A model generated the notes under the pieces. It searched no databases and was not told the origin of the DNA. It saw only the letters and a program-made list of their open reading frames with translations. A program made the translations under genes and the position numbers. From positions 1 to 17,811 of the forward strand of contig BNVH01000072.1 of assembly GCA_025997955.1 (NCBI GenBank): a stretch of DNA of 17,811 nt, read 5' to 3'. The DNA comes from Synergistales bacterium. GTDB lineage: Bacteria; Synergistota; Synergistia; Synergistales; Aminobacteriaceae. Below, piece after piece: positions 1-8,555 of this stretch (positions are counted from its first letter, which is position 1; each line of letters opens with the position of its first letter).

Positions 1-74
1 GCCAGCATATTCGCGCGAATCAGAGCCGCTATGTCTACCATACAGAAACAAGGCAGAAAAGTATTCGCCAGTCT

Positions 75-854
75 TCAGTCTGTTTTTATGGGCGTTCCTC
101 TTAGCCTGTCAAGTCCTGAGTAGTTACAAAAAACCATCCATTTTTCCCAAGGAAGCGAGAGCGCGAGCTCCAATTCTTCTTTACTTGTGATGACGCGGAA
201 TCTGCGCTTCGCGTCCGGATGCTCGAAAGCTGAATTCTTGTCATCGCTCACCCCGACTGCCGATTTATGAATTATAGGCTTATCGCCAGAGGCAATTGCG
301 AACAATGCCTCCATAGCTTCCGAGGGTAAATGATCAATCAACGCAAGAAAATTATCCTCATCGGCGCGCCGCACGTCGTCTATCCACTCCTCTGGCACTC
401 CGTATCCGAGAAGTGTTTCATCTGAAAGGTTTGAGAACAATAATTTGCTATTGTTTTTTTCAATCAAAAGAGACTCTGTCGGAAATTCTTTTTCAATATA
501 TTTCGGAATGACTATCTCTTCGATTCTTTCGCGAATCTCGACAATTTGCGCTGCGCCCGTAACAGGATGAAAGGAAAACTTATGATGCTCCGCCCAGTCG
601 TACGCCTTGTCATGATGATCTACGTAGCAGACGAGAAGACTATCGTCCAATCTGTGCACTATAATGCGTATATCGCCCGATACTCGCACTGACCAGAAGT
701 TTTTATCCTTAGCGCGATTGAGCTTGTGAAAACTCAACCCGGGACTGTCAGGAGCTATCTGTAAGTCTATGGTGGTTATTTTAACCTGTTTTTGTTCCTC
801 GTTGGTCAATCTCGCGAGGCTGTCGCTGAAAGTGTTGGAGATTCTGAAGTCCAT
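75..854 (-). CDS. RelE-like N-terminal part of a UvrD-type helicase, truncated
   Basis: The first ~95 residues (from MDFRISNTFSDSL, through FWSVRVSGDIRIIVH and VCYVDHHDKAYDWAE) look like the RelE/ParE-fold domain found at the N-terminus of some superfamily I UvrD-like helicases. In those proteins a linker follows, and a tryptophan-rich stretch (here LPWEKWMVF, residues ~234-242) leads straight into the Walker A motor domain. Here the similarity stops after MVF. About 17 unrelated residues follow and then a TGA, so the ATPase is missing. The start has a good site, AAGGAG, 9 bases before the ATG. The gene lies 40 bases after the PIN-like gene on the same strand and is probably the last member of that transcript. 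The product could still fold as a toxin-like domain, but as a helicase it is dead. The family call rests on remembered sequence pattern, not a search. Confidence 0.6.
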   Translation of the reverse strand: MDFRISNTFSDSLARLTNEEQKQVKITTIDLQIAPDSPGLSFHKLNRAKDKNFWSVRVSGDIRIIVHRLDDSLLVCYVDHHDKAYDWAEHHKFSFHPVTGAAQIVEIRERIEEIVIPKYIEKEFPTESLLIEKNNSKLLFSNLSDETLLGYGVPEEWIDDVRRADEDNFLALIDHLPSEAMEALFAIASGDKPIIHKSAVGVSDDKNSAFEHPDAKRRFRVITSKEELELALSLPWEKWMVFCNYSGLDRLRGTPIKTD

Positions 855-894
855 TTAATCATGCTCCTTTTTATCTCGACATTCTGAAAACGCC

Positions 895-1371
895 TTAAAA
901 TTTCCAGCCCTGCTGTTGCATGAGCTGTTCAAGATTAATGCACGGAATATCAAAATGTTTGCATACATTAGGGATTTTTGCGGCATTAGGTTTGTATTTT
1001 TCTTCCGTCACCACCGTGCCATTTTTGATTTTTGCGCAAGCTATGACAAAAGGATCTGCTACTGGAGTACCTCTCAGTAATTGCTTTTCCCCTATCAGCG
1101 CACGAAAATGCTTTACAGAAAATATAGTAGTAATAAACTGCGTTTCTTCGGGTGATGGCGTCGTGAAAATTTTGTTGATCCCTTTCTCTTTTAGCCATTG
1201 CTCGAGATGGGGAGACAGGTCACCGCGTTCCATCTCACGCCATACCTCTCGTGTCGAAAGAAAAATTCCTTTTTCCGCAAGTTTATCCAATTCGTCCCAA
1301 ACAGATACGAAAATTTCGGGATAAAAATGCTCCAATTCCCTGAAAGAATTAGTATCAAAAATATAGATCAT
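895..1371 (-). CDS. PIN-like DUF4411 family protein, probable toxin or nuclease
   Basis: This 158-residue protein begins MIYIFDTNSF, the PIN-type first acidic motif (D6, with N8). It carries further acidic residues where PIN nucleases have them: the E42/E46 region, D106 in VADPFVIA, and E123/E124 after the TVVT strand. This matches the DUF4411 PIN-like family, often encoded beside XRE/ImmA-type regulators. Its ATG lies inside the stop of the upstream metallopeptidase gene (ATGA overlap), so the two are translationally coupled and very likely work as a pair. The likely activity is metal-dependent RNA cleavage, inferred from the fold; no substrate can be read from the sequence. The length is normal for the family and the frame is intact. 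Confidence 0.75.
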   Translation of the reverse strand: MIYIFDTNSFRELEHFYPEIFVSVWDELDKLAEKGIFLSTREVWREMERGDLSPHLEQWLKEKGINKIFTTPSPEETQFITTIFSVKHFRALIGEKQLLRGTPVADPFVIACAKIKNGTVVTEEKYKPNAAKIPNVCKHFDIPCINLEQLMQQQGWKF

Positions 1372-2546
1372 GCTTCAATACCTCGAAGCTTAATCCGTTC
1401 AAGGTAATCGAATTGCTTAGGTTTGATACCCAAGTAGTCCGACGCCTCATATTTTGTTATCTGTTGTCGATGGTAACGGCTAAAAACTTCTTTTGAAAAT
1501 TTATTGCTTAAGTAAGTATTGAGGGTCGTATAGTGATTTCCGCCCTTAGTTTTTTGCTTTTGCTGTGACGCCCATTCCTTTGCTTTACGTTCATAGAAGC
1601 CTGTACCGACTTCTTTTTGATCCAAAAATCGGCGCAAAATAGCTTCTCTACTAACACTATAGCGCGCAGCTAAATTTTCAAAAACAGTTTCTGTCGCATT
1701 TTCGATGTTGCCTGAGATTTGATGCGTTTGTTGTCTGAAATCGGATATGGGAATTAAAATTTCCGCAGCAAGCGCGTTACAGAATCTTTCTACTTTTTGT
1801 TCACGCTGGGGCAAGCCTATAATGTATGTGTCTTCGACCTTGCTAATACCGTTCATGCGCAACAATAAATGGGTCAATTCATGGAAAAGACTGAAAATTT
1901 GCCGTGTTTTAGTGGTCGAATTGTTGAGATAGATAACCGGAAATTGATCATCGCTCAAGCAAAAGCCGGAAATGGATTTTTGCTCAAATGTGTTTTTGAA
2001 CACAAATATCCCCATTCGCTCAACAGAGGAACGCCACTGTTTCAATGCCTGTTCGTCGTCAGTACACCGCGTTTGCTCATCCAAAGTAATACCCAGACAG
2101 TCTCGTACTTGAACGGCCTGTTGTACCACAGAAAGATCTTCGGACAGAGTAACAGAGTGCCACATGGGAATTGGATTCGGGCTAACGCCCTCTAACAATT
2201 CTCTGAGTGCGAATTGGTAAGCTCGCGCTCGACGAATGTGCAGATAAGTATCGGGCAAAAGTTCCCTAAGATCATCTTCCGGCAACGTGCGAAAATCACT
2301 CTGAGGATTACTTTCCAGCGGTGGAATTGGAAGAAAAAATACAGCTATGGGACGCTTGTATATCTCATAAGCCAATTTCTCCAATTGTACATAGGTGGGC
2401 GCTTTATCTCCACGTTCCCAAGATTCTACTTCTTCCACCGGACGCCTTAAAGCGTACGCAACATCAGAGGGAGACTTCCCTATAGACTCCCTTGCCCATT
2501 TTAACAATTCAGGTTGCATACCAACAACAGGTGTACTTTTCATCAT
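1368..2546 (-). CDS. XRE-family HTH / ImmA-IrrE metallopeptidase, antitoxin-type regulator
   Basis: This 392-residue protein has two domains. Residues ~12-70 are a Cro/C1-type helix-turn-helix (core SPSDVAYALRRPVEEVESWE). Residues ~170-310 are a zinc peptidase of the ImmA/IrrE class with HELTH at 222-226; E253 in VERFCNALAAE is the probable third ligand. The C-terminal ~80 residues are basic and unassigned. Such proteins repress their own operon, and relatives act by cleaving a partner or repressor. Here the partner is the downstream PIN-like gene, overlapping by 4 bases. The start at the first of two ATGs has a GAGGTGA site 6 bases upstream. A -10-like TATACT just upstream suggests the pair has its own promoter despite lying 43 bases after mod. 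Confidence 0.8.
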   Translation of the reverse strand: MMKSTPVVGMQPELLKWARESIGKSPSDVAYALRRPVEEVESWERGDKAPTYVQLEKLAYEIYKRPIAVFFLPIPPLESNPQSDFRTLPEDDLRELLPDTYLHIRRARAYQFALRELLEGVSPNPIPMWHSVTLSEDLSVVQQAVQVRDCLGITLDEQTRCTDDEQALKQWRSSVERMGIFVFKNTFEQKSISGFCLSDDQFPVIYLNNSTTKTRQIFSLFHELTHLLLRMNGISKVEDTYIIGLPQREQKVERFCNALAAEILIPISDFRQQTHQISGNIENATETVFENLAARYSVSREAILRRFLDQKEVGTGFYERKAKEWASQQKQKTKGGNHYTTLNTYLSNKFSKEVFSRYHRQQITKYEASDYLGIKPKQFDYLERIKLRGIEA

Positions 2547-2563
2547 TAATTTTCACCTCAATA

Positions 2564-2592
2564 AGTATACAACAACTATTTTGTAATTTTCA
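2564..2592 (-). promoter_or_regulatory. Possible promoter of the XRE/ImmA-PIN pair
   Basis: On the minus strand TATACT (2564-2569, 5 of 6 to the -10 consensus) lies about 18 bases before the ATG. The -35 position, 17 bases further upstream, reads TGAAAA and is a poor match. A start near 2557 would leave a very short leader that still contains the GAGGTGA ribosome site. This fits a self-regulated toxin-antitoxin style gene, but the evidence is only the -10 box. Confidence 0.35.
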
Positions 2593-5388
2593 CACCCGAT
2601 AAACCTTCATAACCTCGTCCCCAAGATGATTTATCACCTTCACGGCAATTTTCCCGCCGGCCGGTTTTTCAAACGGACGTGACGCCGCGCTACGTAGCGT
2701 CGCCCAGGCTTCCTCATTTATCTCGGCTTTCAGCGTAGTTTTAAGAGACTTGTACGGGTCGTTCGCTCCCAAAAAATACGCTTGCCTTACGAAGAAACTC
2801 TCCTCGTTGTAGTCCGTGTCCACAAACCAGCAGGCTATTCCGTCCGGCCCATCGCTTTTCACCTCTCCTGTGCTTGGGTCGAACACGTCCACTCCGTTTA
2901 TCTTCACGACTATCATGCCGCCCGACGTGTCCAATATGTCTATGTCCGGCTCTCCGAAGATGACAAACAGGTTGCCCTTGCCTGTGTTCTTGAGGTCGTC
3001 CGACATGTGGAGGTCAGCGTTCATCCGGGCCTTCAGGACGGGGATATATCCAAGTTTGTCGAAGTCCGTCGAGTGCGCCTCATAGCTGAACGCGCACGAC
3101 ACAAGCACGTCAAAACCCGCGTCGGCGGCCTCTCTTGTCGCCGCCACCAAGTCAGCTCTCCGCACCGTGCTGAATTCGGGGCCGATAAAGACGCCCGCTC
3201 GCCGCTCGGCGACGCCCTCCATATAGCGTCCTTCCGCGCAGATGTTTTCGCCGGGCCAGGGCTTCAGGCTTATAAAATCTATCTTGTCGTCTTTATGCGC
3301 CTGTTGTACGCCGGACGTTTTCAAATTCTCCAAGATAATGTTCACAAAAGACTGGGCTTCCGCCTTGGGGTCGTGGGTTTTCTCGTGCGGGTCAACAGGT
3401 TCGCCGTCCTCGTTTACCTCGATCATCCTGTGAGGCGACATACTCTCCACAGTGAACGGCCCGGCAACGCGGACTTTTTTGTTCTCCGCGTATGGCTTAT
3501 CGAAAAGGTACTCGAACTCGGCGTGAGCGGAGATGGACGCGTCTATTTCTTTCTGTCGCGCTATGCGCGCTTTCCACCAGTCGGCGTGAATTTTTTTCAC
3601 CTCCGTAGGCCAGCTCTCCGTGGCCTCTTGGGGGATTTCCCATTCTTGCCAGTCGCGGCCCAACGCTTTATTTAGTTGGTCGCGCAACGGTTCAAGTTTC
3701 TCCTGCCATTTTTCCCATATGACATCTATCTCGGCGTTGTTGGCTATAGATTTGAGCGTGATATGAGGCACGCGCTCGTAGACGAAGCCCTGCCTGACAC
3801 TGCCGTAAGTTGGCTGAGTCGATGGCGCCGTATTCACAATTTCGGCCTCTTTGAGCTGCCCTTCCGGCGAGTCCTTCAATATGTAATAAGGATAGCGCGC
3901 GCCCATTATACGCGCCCGCGCCAAAGCCAGAGCGACGCGTGACGTGTCGATAGTTATCCACCTACGCCCCCATTGCTCCGCGACATAAGCCGTCGTTCCG
4001 CTGCCGCAAGTAGGGTCAAGGACGAGGTCGCCTGGGTCTGTGGTCATGAGAATGCAGCGTTGAATAATTGTTGTTCTGGTTTGCACGACATAAATTTTAG
4101 GATCGCTTGTGCTTGAGCCAGATGATGTGTCAGTCCACGAGTTTGTTAAATACCCGGCAGGAAAGTCATTTAAAAATCTCTTGAACATTAAAACGCGATC
4201 ATGAGATAAGAGTCTGTCGGCTTTTCTAACTAATTGCATTCCTTTTTCGTTTGTTCTCCATCCGCGACTTTTTGAAGGGTTAAATTCTTGTCCTCGGAAA
4301 AATATTGGAAATCTTATACTGTCACCACCTGTTTGAGATGTAATATCCTCGTACAGAAAAGGTTTTTGTTCTGATGTTAAAGGGGATAATCCATTTTTTT
4401 CTTCCTCTGACAAGTGACGAACGGAATTGTCTAACGATTCGACATGGGAATATTTTTCAGTCCCATCTTCTCCGAGTTTTTTTGCAATAAAAGATTTTCT
4501 ATATTTACAAAATTGCATATTTTTAGAAAACCACACAATATAATCTGTCGTGTTTGGGATAAGTCTGGATGTAGCACCCATTGTTTTCGCAACTGAAATA
4601 AGTGATACGAAATTCTCATCTCCGAACACCTCATCCATCAGCGCTCGCACACGATGGACATTCTCGTCCCCAATCTGTACGAATATAGAGCCGGAATCGG
4701 TCAGTAAATCCCGCGCCACGGTCAGTCTGTCCCGCAGATACGTCAGATAGCTGTGAATACCGTCGCGCCATGTATCGCGGAACGCCTTAACCTGCTCGGG
4801 CTCACGCGTTATCTGTTTGACGTCGCCGTCTTTGACGTCGCGGCTCGTTGTGCTCCATTGAAAATTGCTGTTGAACTTTATCCCGTAGGGCGGGTCCAAA
4901 TATATGCACTGCACCTTGCCGCGAAGACCTTCGCGCTCGGCCAAGCTCGCCATGACGTGGAGGCTGTCGCCGAGGATCATCCTGTTGCTCCAGTTTTGGT
5001 CGTGTCTGTAAAAATCAGTCTTGTCCGCGCCCTCTGGTATGCCGTTGAAGTCGCTGAAGAGGTCGAGTTGTTGTGTTGTGTGATGTTCGTTTTTCTCGGT
5101 CTCTTTCTTGAGGTCGTCTATCAAAACTTTTGGGTGAATTTTTTCCTGTATATAGAGCGCGGGAGCGCTGACGACGAGGTCGCTCCAATCCTGTTCGTCC
5201 TTGCCGCGCCAGACGAGCTGAGGGTCGAGGTCGCGGTTGCGCTCGTAGGTCACGGGAACGGGTGAAGCGTCGCTTTTACGCGCAACGGACTCCATCTCGG
5301 CGGTGGGAATGTTTTTCCGTTTCGCCTCGTCGTGAACAAACGTCTCGACAGATTTTTTAACCGGTGGTTTTTTATCAACCTTAGCCAT
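2590..5388 (-). CDS. mod: Type III-like DNA methyltransferase (Mod subunit)
   Basis: This is an adenine-type amino-methyltransferase. Counted from the upstream ATG at 5403, the catalytic motif DPPYG is at residues 170-174 and the SAM-binding motif DPTCGSGTT at 463-471, the beta-class order. The ~200 residues between them are the expected target recognition region. At ~935 residues it is longer than EcoP-type Mod proteins (~650); the extra ~400 C-terminal residues are charged and unassigned, and they appear to belong to this subtype. I choose the ATG at 5388 (MAKVDKKPP) because GGGGTG sits 7 bases upstream. The ATG at 5403 has no good site. The gene overlaps the end of res by 8 bases, so the two are coupled. 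The target recognition region (about 4054-4615) is clearly richer in A+T than the flanks. Confidence 0.9.
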   Translation of the reverse strand: MAKVDKKPPVKKSVETFVHDEAKRKNIPTAEMESVARKSDASPVPVTYERNRDLDPQLVWRGKDEQDWSDLVVSAPALYIQEKIHPKVLIDDLKKETEKNEHHTTQQLDLFSDFNGIPEGADKTDFYRHDQNWSNRMILGDSLHVMASLAEREGLRGKVQCIYLDPPYGIKFNSNFQWSTTSRDVKDGDVKQITREPEQVKAFRDTWRDGIHSYLTYLRDRLTVARDLLTDSGSIFVQIGDENVHRVRALMDEVFGDENFVSLISVAKTMGATSRLIPNTTDYIVWFSKNMQFCKYRKSFIAKKLGEDGTEKYSHVESLDNSVRHLSEEEKNGLSPLTSEQKPFLYEDITSQTGGDSIRFPIFFRGQEFNPSKSRGWRTNEKGMQLVRKADRLLSHDRVLMFKRFLNDFPAGYLTNSWTDTSSGSSTSDPKIYVVQTRTTIIQRCILMTTDPGDLVLDPTCGSGTTAYVAEQWGRRWITIDTSRVALALARARIMGARYPYYILKDSPEGQLKEAEIVNTAPSTQPTYGSVRQGFVYERVPHITLKSIANNAEIDVIWEKWQEKLEPLRDQLNKALGRDWQEWEIPQEATESWPTEVKKIHADWWKARIARQKEIDASISAHAEFEYLFDKPYAENKKVRVAGPFTVESMSPHRMIEVNEDGEPVDPHEKTHDPKAEAQSFVNIILENLKTSGVQQAHKDDKIDFISLKPWPGENICAEGRYMEGVAERRAGVFIGPEFSTVRRADLVAATREAADAGFDVLVSCAFSYEAHSTDFDKLGYIPVLKARMNADLHMSDDLKNTGKGNLFVIFGEPDIDILDTSGGMIVVKINGVDVFDPSTGEVKSDGPDGIACWFVDTDYNEESFFVRQAYFLGANDPYKSLKTTLKAEINEEAWATLRSAASRPFEKPAGGKIAVKVINHLGDEVMKVYRV

Positions 5389-8300
5389 GATTGCACACCC
5401 CATCTACTAATTTGCAAAACTCTTTTTCTATCTCAAAGACATCCGTGAACTCCGCGAACGCCCAACGGCCGAATGTACCGAGCGCGTTCACGCCTGGTAT
5501 CCAGTACGTGTCCATTGTCTCTTTTTTCATCTTCGCGTCCTCGCCCCTATAGCCTTTTATTTCGACCACGAGACGCAGTAGATCATCTGGGCCGTGCATA
5601 TCGTCTATCAGAACTATAAAATCAGGACGGTACATTCTGGCTGCGCCGCCAAGCTGATACGGAACCTCGAAGCCGAGACTGTGGTTTTTCACGTAAGAAT
5701 AAACTTTGGGATGAGACTCCACTACCCGGCAAAACTCGCCCTCCCAGTCGCTGTCCAATATCACCCAGTTGATATGACACTTCCGGGAGTCCGTCTCCCA
5801 TCGCAGAGTCTTCGATGTATTGAACCGCACATATTTCGTCGATCCTTCCGGGCTATACGAATTGAGTATGGCGTTTATTGAGTGTTTATCAATATGAGCC
5901 CTTGTTATGGCCGCCTTTATTCGTTCGCACGCCGTGTCTTTCAGTTCGAGATACATAAGCTGCGCGGGGCTTGTGCCGCCTTTGCAAACAAGGCGAGTAT
6001 CAAACCACTCCCTCACGACACTCTTAAGCTTATTGAACAAGCAGTATTTGCTCACCTGTCCTTCGTCGCGAAATTGGTTGTTCAGTAAATGCACTGTAAG
6101 TTCGTAAATAATGCTCGAAGGCCGCATATCTTTTGCCATATGCCGCAAGTCCATATTTGCGGACTCGCCTATTATTCCGGCGTTCTCCGTGGTGGACGGC
6201 CCGACTAAATCCGGCGTGAGCTCCAGAACTGAATCAGCCGTGAATGTGGCCGTGATTTTCTCCTCCGGCAGTTCAGTTCTGTACCCCGACACATGGGGGA
6301 AGCGTATTTCAAGATTGTCTCTTTCGGGGCTAACGGCTCTTACTTGTATAGTCTGCGCTGGTTTTTGCGGAGGCGCTATTACGGGTTCGGCGGCGAAGTC
6401 AAATGGTATTCCGAAGATGTCGGCATATTCCACGTCAAATAGACCTTCACTGTTTGGTTCATACGAGAGCCTTCTGAGTGCGCGCCCTATTACTTGTTCG
6501 CATAGCAACTGCGTGCCAAACGCGCGAACTCCGAGGACGTGAGTTACCGTGTTGGCGTCCCATCCTTCTGTCAACATAGAGACGGAGACGACACAGCGAA
6601 TAGACGCCCCGAGCTGTCCTGACTTCCCAACAGTATTCATTACCTCACGCAACAGATCGTGGTCGGTCATACTCTCGCTTGATGTGGCGTCGCCGCTCCG
6701 TTCAACTCGCTCGCGGCGAAAACGCTCTATCTCGTCGGACATAGCCTTGCGGAAGTTTTCGTCTAATTTTTCTCCTGATTCGAGCTGCTCGCTATCTATC
6801 AGGAGTGTGCGCGGTTTATCGCGAAGGTTGCCGTATTCGTCGAAATTTTGAAATAATTTCAGCCGGCCATTTTCAAAAGTTTCGCCGTCTCTACGAAAGC
6901 CTGAAATATAGTCGTAGACCAACTTTGACGTGGACGTATTGTTGCAAACTATGATAAAACAGGGGGGAGCGTCGGTCTCGGCTTTCTCCCACAAATCGAA
7001 GGTCTTTTCGTAGTGTCCGTACAGGGCTTGAAGCGCGCTTTGTAGGAGTGTCGGAAGGGAAAGCGGATCGAGTGATTTCTTCGTTTTGCCCCTTCCTTTT
7101 TTGGGCAAATCCGCCCTGATATTATCCCAAAGGTTACGAAACTTAGGCATTTCGTCACGACCGGGCAAATTATCGGCCACAGGCACGCGCGGCAATTTGA
7201 CTATCCCACACTCTATAGCGTCCATTAGAGAAAAGTCGCTCATTGTCCATGGGAAAAGCGTCCCCTCGACATAGCCGGAACCGTGAAGGAAGAACGGCGT
7301 GGCGGATAGGTCTAAAACCCTTGCCACGCCAAGTTTGCGCGATACGGTTTCAATGCCGGATATCCAAAGCCTTGCCGCCTCGTTGTTCTTCTCGGCTTCG
7401 TCTTTATCGTCGGCGGTCAATTTTTCGACCTGCTCGTCGTCTTTAATAGATTGCTTTTCTCTGTAACAATGATGCGCCTCGTCGTTTATGACGAAGATAT
7501 TTTTTATGCCCATCAAGTCGGGCATAACCCTTTGGAGCATTTGCCCCTCCGTCTCGGTGGTATTCAGCTCGTCTTCCGAATGGCGGCCCTTGAGTAGTCC
7601 GCGCCCGCCCTTTGAAATATCTACTCTCTCACGCAATTTGAACGCGTGATAGTTCGTTATGACTATTTTTGCCCGCTTGACGTCTTCAAGTATATCGGCC
7701 GGGACGAGCTCTCTTTCGGCATAGTAGCTGTCAGGGTCGTTGGGATACAGAACCCTCAGACGATCTTTTATTGTTATTCCGGGCGTAACTATCAAAAAAC
7801 CTTTTGTAAATCGATGGCTCTGTGGATGTCGAACGGCGTTGACAACCTGCCACGCTATGAGCATAGCCATAACGGTGGTCTTTCCCGCTCCCGTAGCGAG
7901 TTTGAGCGCGAGACGCGTTAAATCAGGATTCGCGTCGTTATTTACTTTTTTAAGATGTTCTATAAATAGCTTCCCCTCTTTGACTTCCGGGGCTACTTCC
8001 GTAAGCCATATAGCGGTTTCAGCCGCCTCTACCTGGCAGAAAAAAGGCCTGATAGAGCTGAAATCATGATACCGCCAATGTTGAAGCAGTCGCGCTGTCT
8101 CAGGCGTTACATGCCATTTCGACGGGTCCGGGATTTGCCGCCACGCGTCGACGGCATCTCTAACCTGATTGATTATGGCGACGTTGTATTCTTGCGCTGC
8201 CGTTGACAGTCCCTTGGCGTCGATTAAGTCAAGTCTTATTTGTTCCGCTTTGTCGTTTTGTTTTCTCGATCTTGGAATAGGGGAATAATAAGCCACCGGA

Positions 8301-8419
8301 CGTCTTTTATGGACTATCCGTTGCGTAGGTTGTTTTGTAAGTTCATCAAGCTCCCAATGCTTGGCCGGTTGCTCATATGGCGAATTCAGAATCGGTTGGT
8401 CGAAAAAAGGATTTCCCAT
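5381..8419 (-). CDS. res: Type III-like restriction helicase-nuclease (Res subunit)
   Basis: This 1012-residue protein is a superfamily 2 helicase with a C-terminal nuclease. Visible motifs, in order: Walker A ATGAGKTT (175-182), DEAH (313-316), SAT (372-374), the motif V region MLTEGWDAN (615-623), motif VI QVIGRALRR (642-650), then a PD-(D/E)XK nuclease with RPDFIV (931-936) and EIKG (953-956). It should translocate on DNA and cut when paired with the unmodified-site signal from Mod. The N-terminus (NPFFDQPILNSPYEQP, then HWELDE) recalls what databases call BPTD_3080 family restriction endonucleases, from memory. The ATG has GGAGGGG 7 bases upstream. All catalytic motifs are present, so it looks active. 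It is first in the minus-strand block and overlaps mod by 8 bases. Confidence 0.92.
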   Translation of the reverse strand: MGNPFFDQPILNSPYEQPAKHWELDELTKQPTQRIVHKRRPVAYYSPIPRSRKQNDKAEQIRLDLIDAKGLSTAAQEYNVAIINQVRDAVDAWRQIPDPSKWHVTPETARLLQHWRYHDFSSIRPFFCQVEAAETAIWLTEVAPEVKEGKLFIEHLKKVNNDANPDLTRLALKLATGAGKTTVMAMLIAWQVVNAVRHPQSHRFTKGFLIVTPGITIKDRLRVLYPNDPDSYYAERELVPADILEDVKRAKIVITNYHAFKLRERVDISKGGRGLLKGRHSEDELNTTETEGQMLQRVMPDLMGIKNIFVINDEAHHCYREKQSIKDDEQVEKLTADDKDEAEKNNEAARLWISGIETVSRKLGVARVLDLSATPFFLHGSGYVEGTLFPWTMSDFSLMDAIECGIVKLPRVPVADNLPGRDEMPKFRNLWDNIRADLPKKGRGKTKKSLDPLSLPTLLQSALQALYGHYEKTFDLWEKAETDAPPCFIIVCNNTSTSKLVYDYISGFRRDGETFENGRLKLFQNFDEYGNLRDKPRTLLIDSEQLESGEKLDENFRKAMSDEIERFRRERVERSGDATSSESMTDHDLLREVMNTVGKSGQLGASIRCVVSVSMLTEGWDANTVTHVLGVRAFGTQLLCEQVIGRALRRLSYEPNSEGLFDVEYADIFGIPFDFAAEPVIAPPQKPAQTIQVRAVSPERDNLEIRFPHVSGYRTELPEEKITATFTADSVLELTPDLVGPSTTENAGIIGESANMDLRHMAKDMRPSSIIYELTVHLLNNQFRDEGQVSKYCLFNKLKSVVREWFDTRLVCKGGTSPAQLMYLELKDTACERIKAAITRAHIDKHSINAILNSYSPEGSTKYVRFNTSKTLRWETDSRKCHINWVILDSDWEGEFCRVVESHPKVYSYVKNHSLGFEVPYQLGGAARMYRPDFIVLIDDMHGPDDLLRLVVEIKGYRGEDAKMKKETMDTYWIPGVNALGTFGRWAFAEFTDVFEIEKEFCKLVDGVCNHG

Positions 8420-8442
8420 AACGTATCCCCTCCATAGGTGAG

Positions 8443-8471
8443 ATTATACCGGAAGTTCACCAACCTCAAAA
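8443..8471 (-). promoter_or_regulatory. Promoter of res-mod
   Basis: On the minus strand a perfect TATAAT (8443-8448) lies 24 bases before the res ATG. Upstream is TTTTGA at 17 bases spacing, or TTGAGG at 15; neither is ideal. The octamer AAGTTCAC (plus-strand reading) occurs at 8453-8460 inside the spacer and again at 8497-8504, 44 bases apart. This could be a regulator site on the promoter. Confidence 0.5.
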
Positions 8472-8507
8472 TAAAAACTCTTAAAAACAAACGCTTAAGT
8501 TCACAAA

Positions 8508-8525
8508 TTTGAAATATATTTCAAT
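8508..8525. promoter_or_regulatory. ARG-box-like palindrome, possible ArgR/AhrC operator
   Basis: TTTGAAATATATTTCAAT agrees with the ARG box consensus WNTGAATWWWWATTCANW at 16 of 18 positions. The two misfits are symmetrical. The inner 16 bases (8509-8524) are a perfect palindrome. It ends one base before the -35 box of the plus-strand promoter, so its centre lies near -45 from the likely start, where a bound regulator could activate or block. The next gene is a guanidine-modifying enzyme, which fits arginine control. No ArgR gene is in the window. Confidence 0.5.
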
Positions 8526-8526
8526 C

Positions 8527-8555
8527 TTGACACATTCAAGAAACTAAAATATAAT
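8527..8555 (+). promoter_or_regulatory. Perfect-consensus sigma-70 promoter of the guanidine enzyme/ABC operon
   Basis: TTGACA (8527-8532), a 17-base spacer and TATAAT (8550-8555) match the vegetative consensus exactly. Transcription should start near 8562, leaving a leader of about 26 bases that holds AGGGGTGAT as ribosome site before the ATG at 8588. A promoter this strong would normally need a repressor, and two palindromic sites touch it. Confidence 0.85.

Noticed and set aside
2782..3675. 297-codon open frame antisense to mod
   Set aside because: It lies fully inside mod on the other strand and arises from the codon bias of that gene; no domain is seen.
5388..5403. Upstream ATG of mod
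   Set aside because: It lacks a ribosome site, while the ATG at 5388 has GGGGTG at proper distance.
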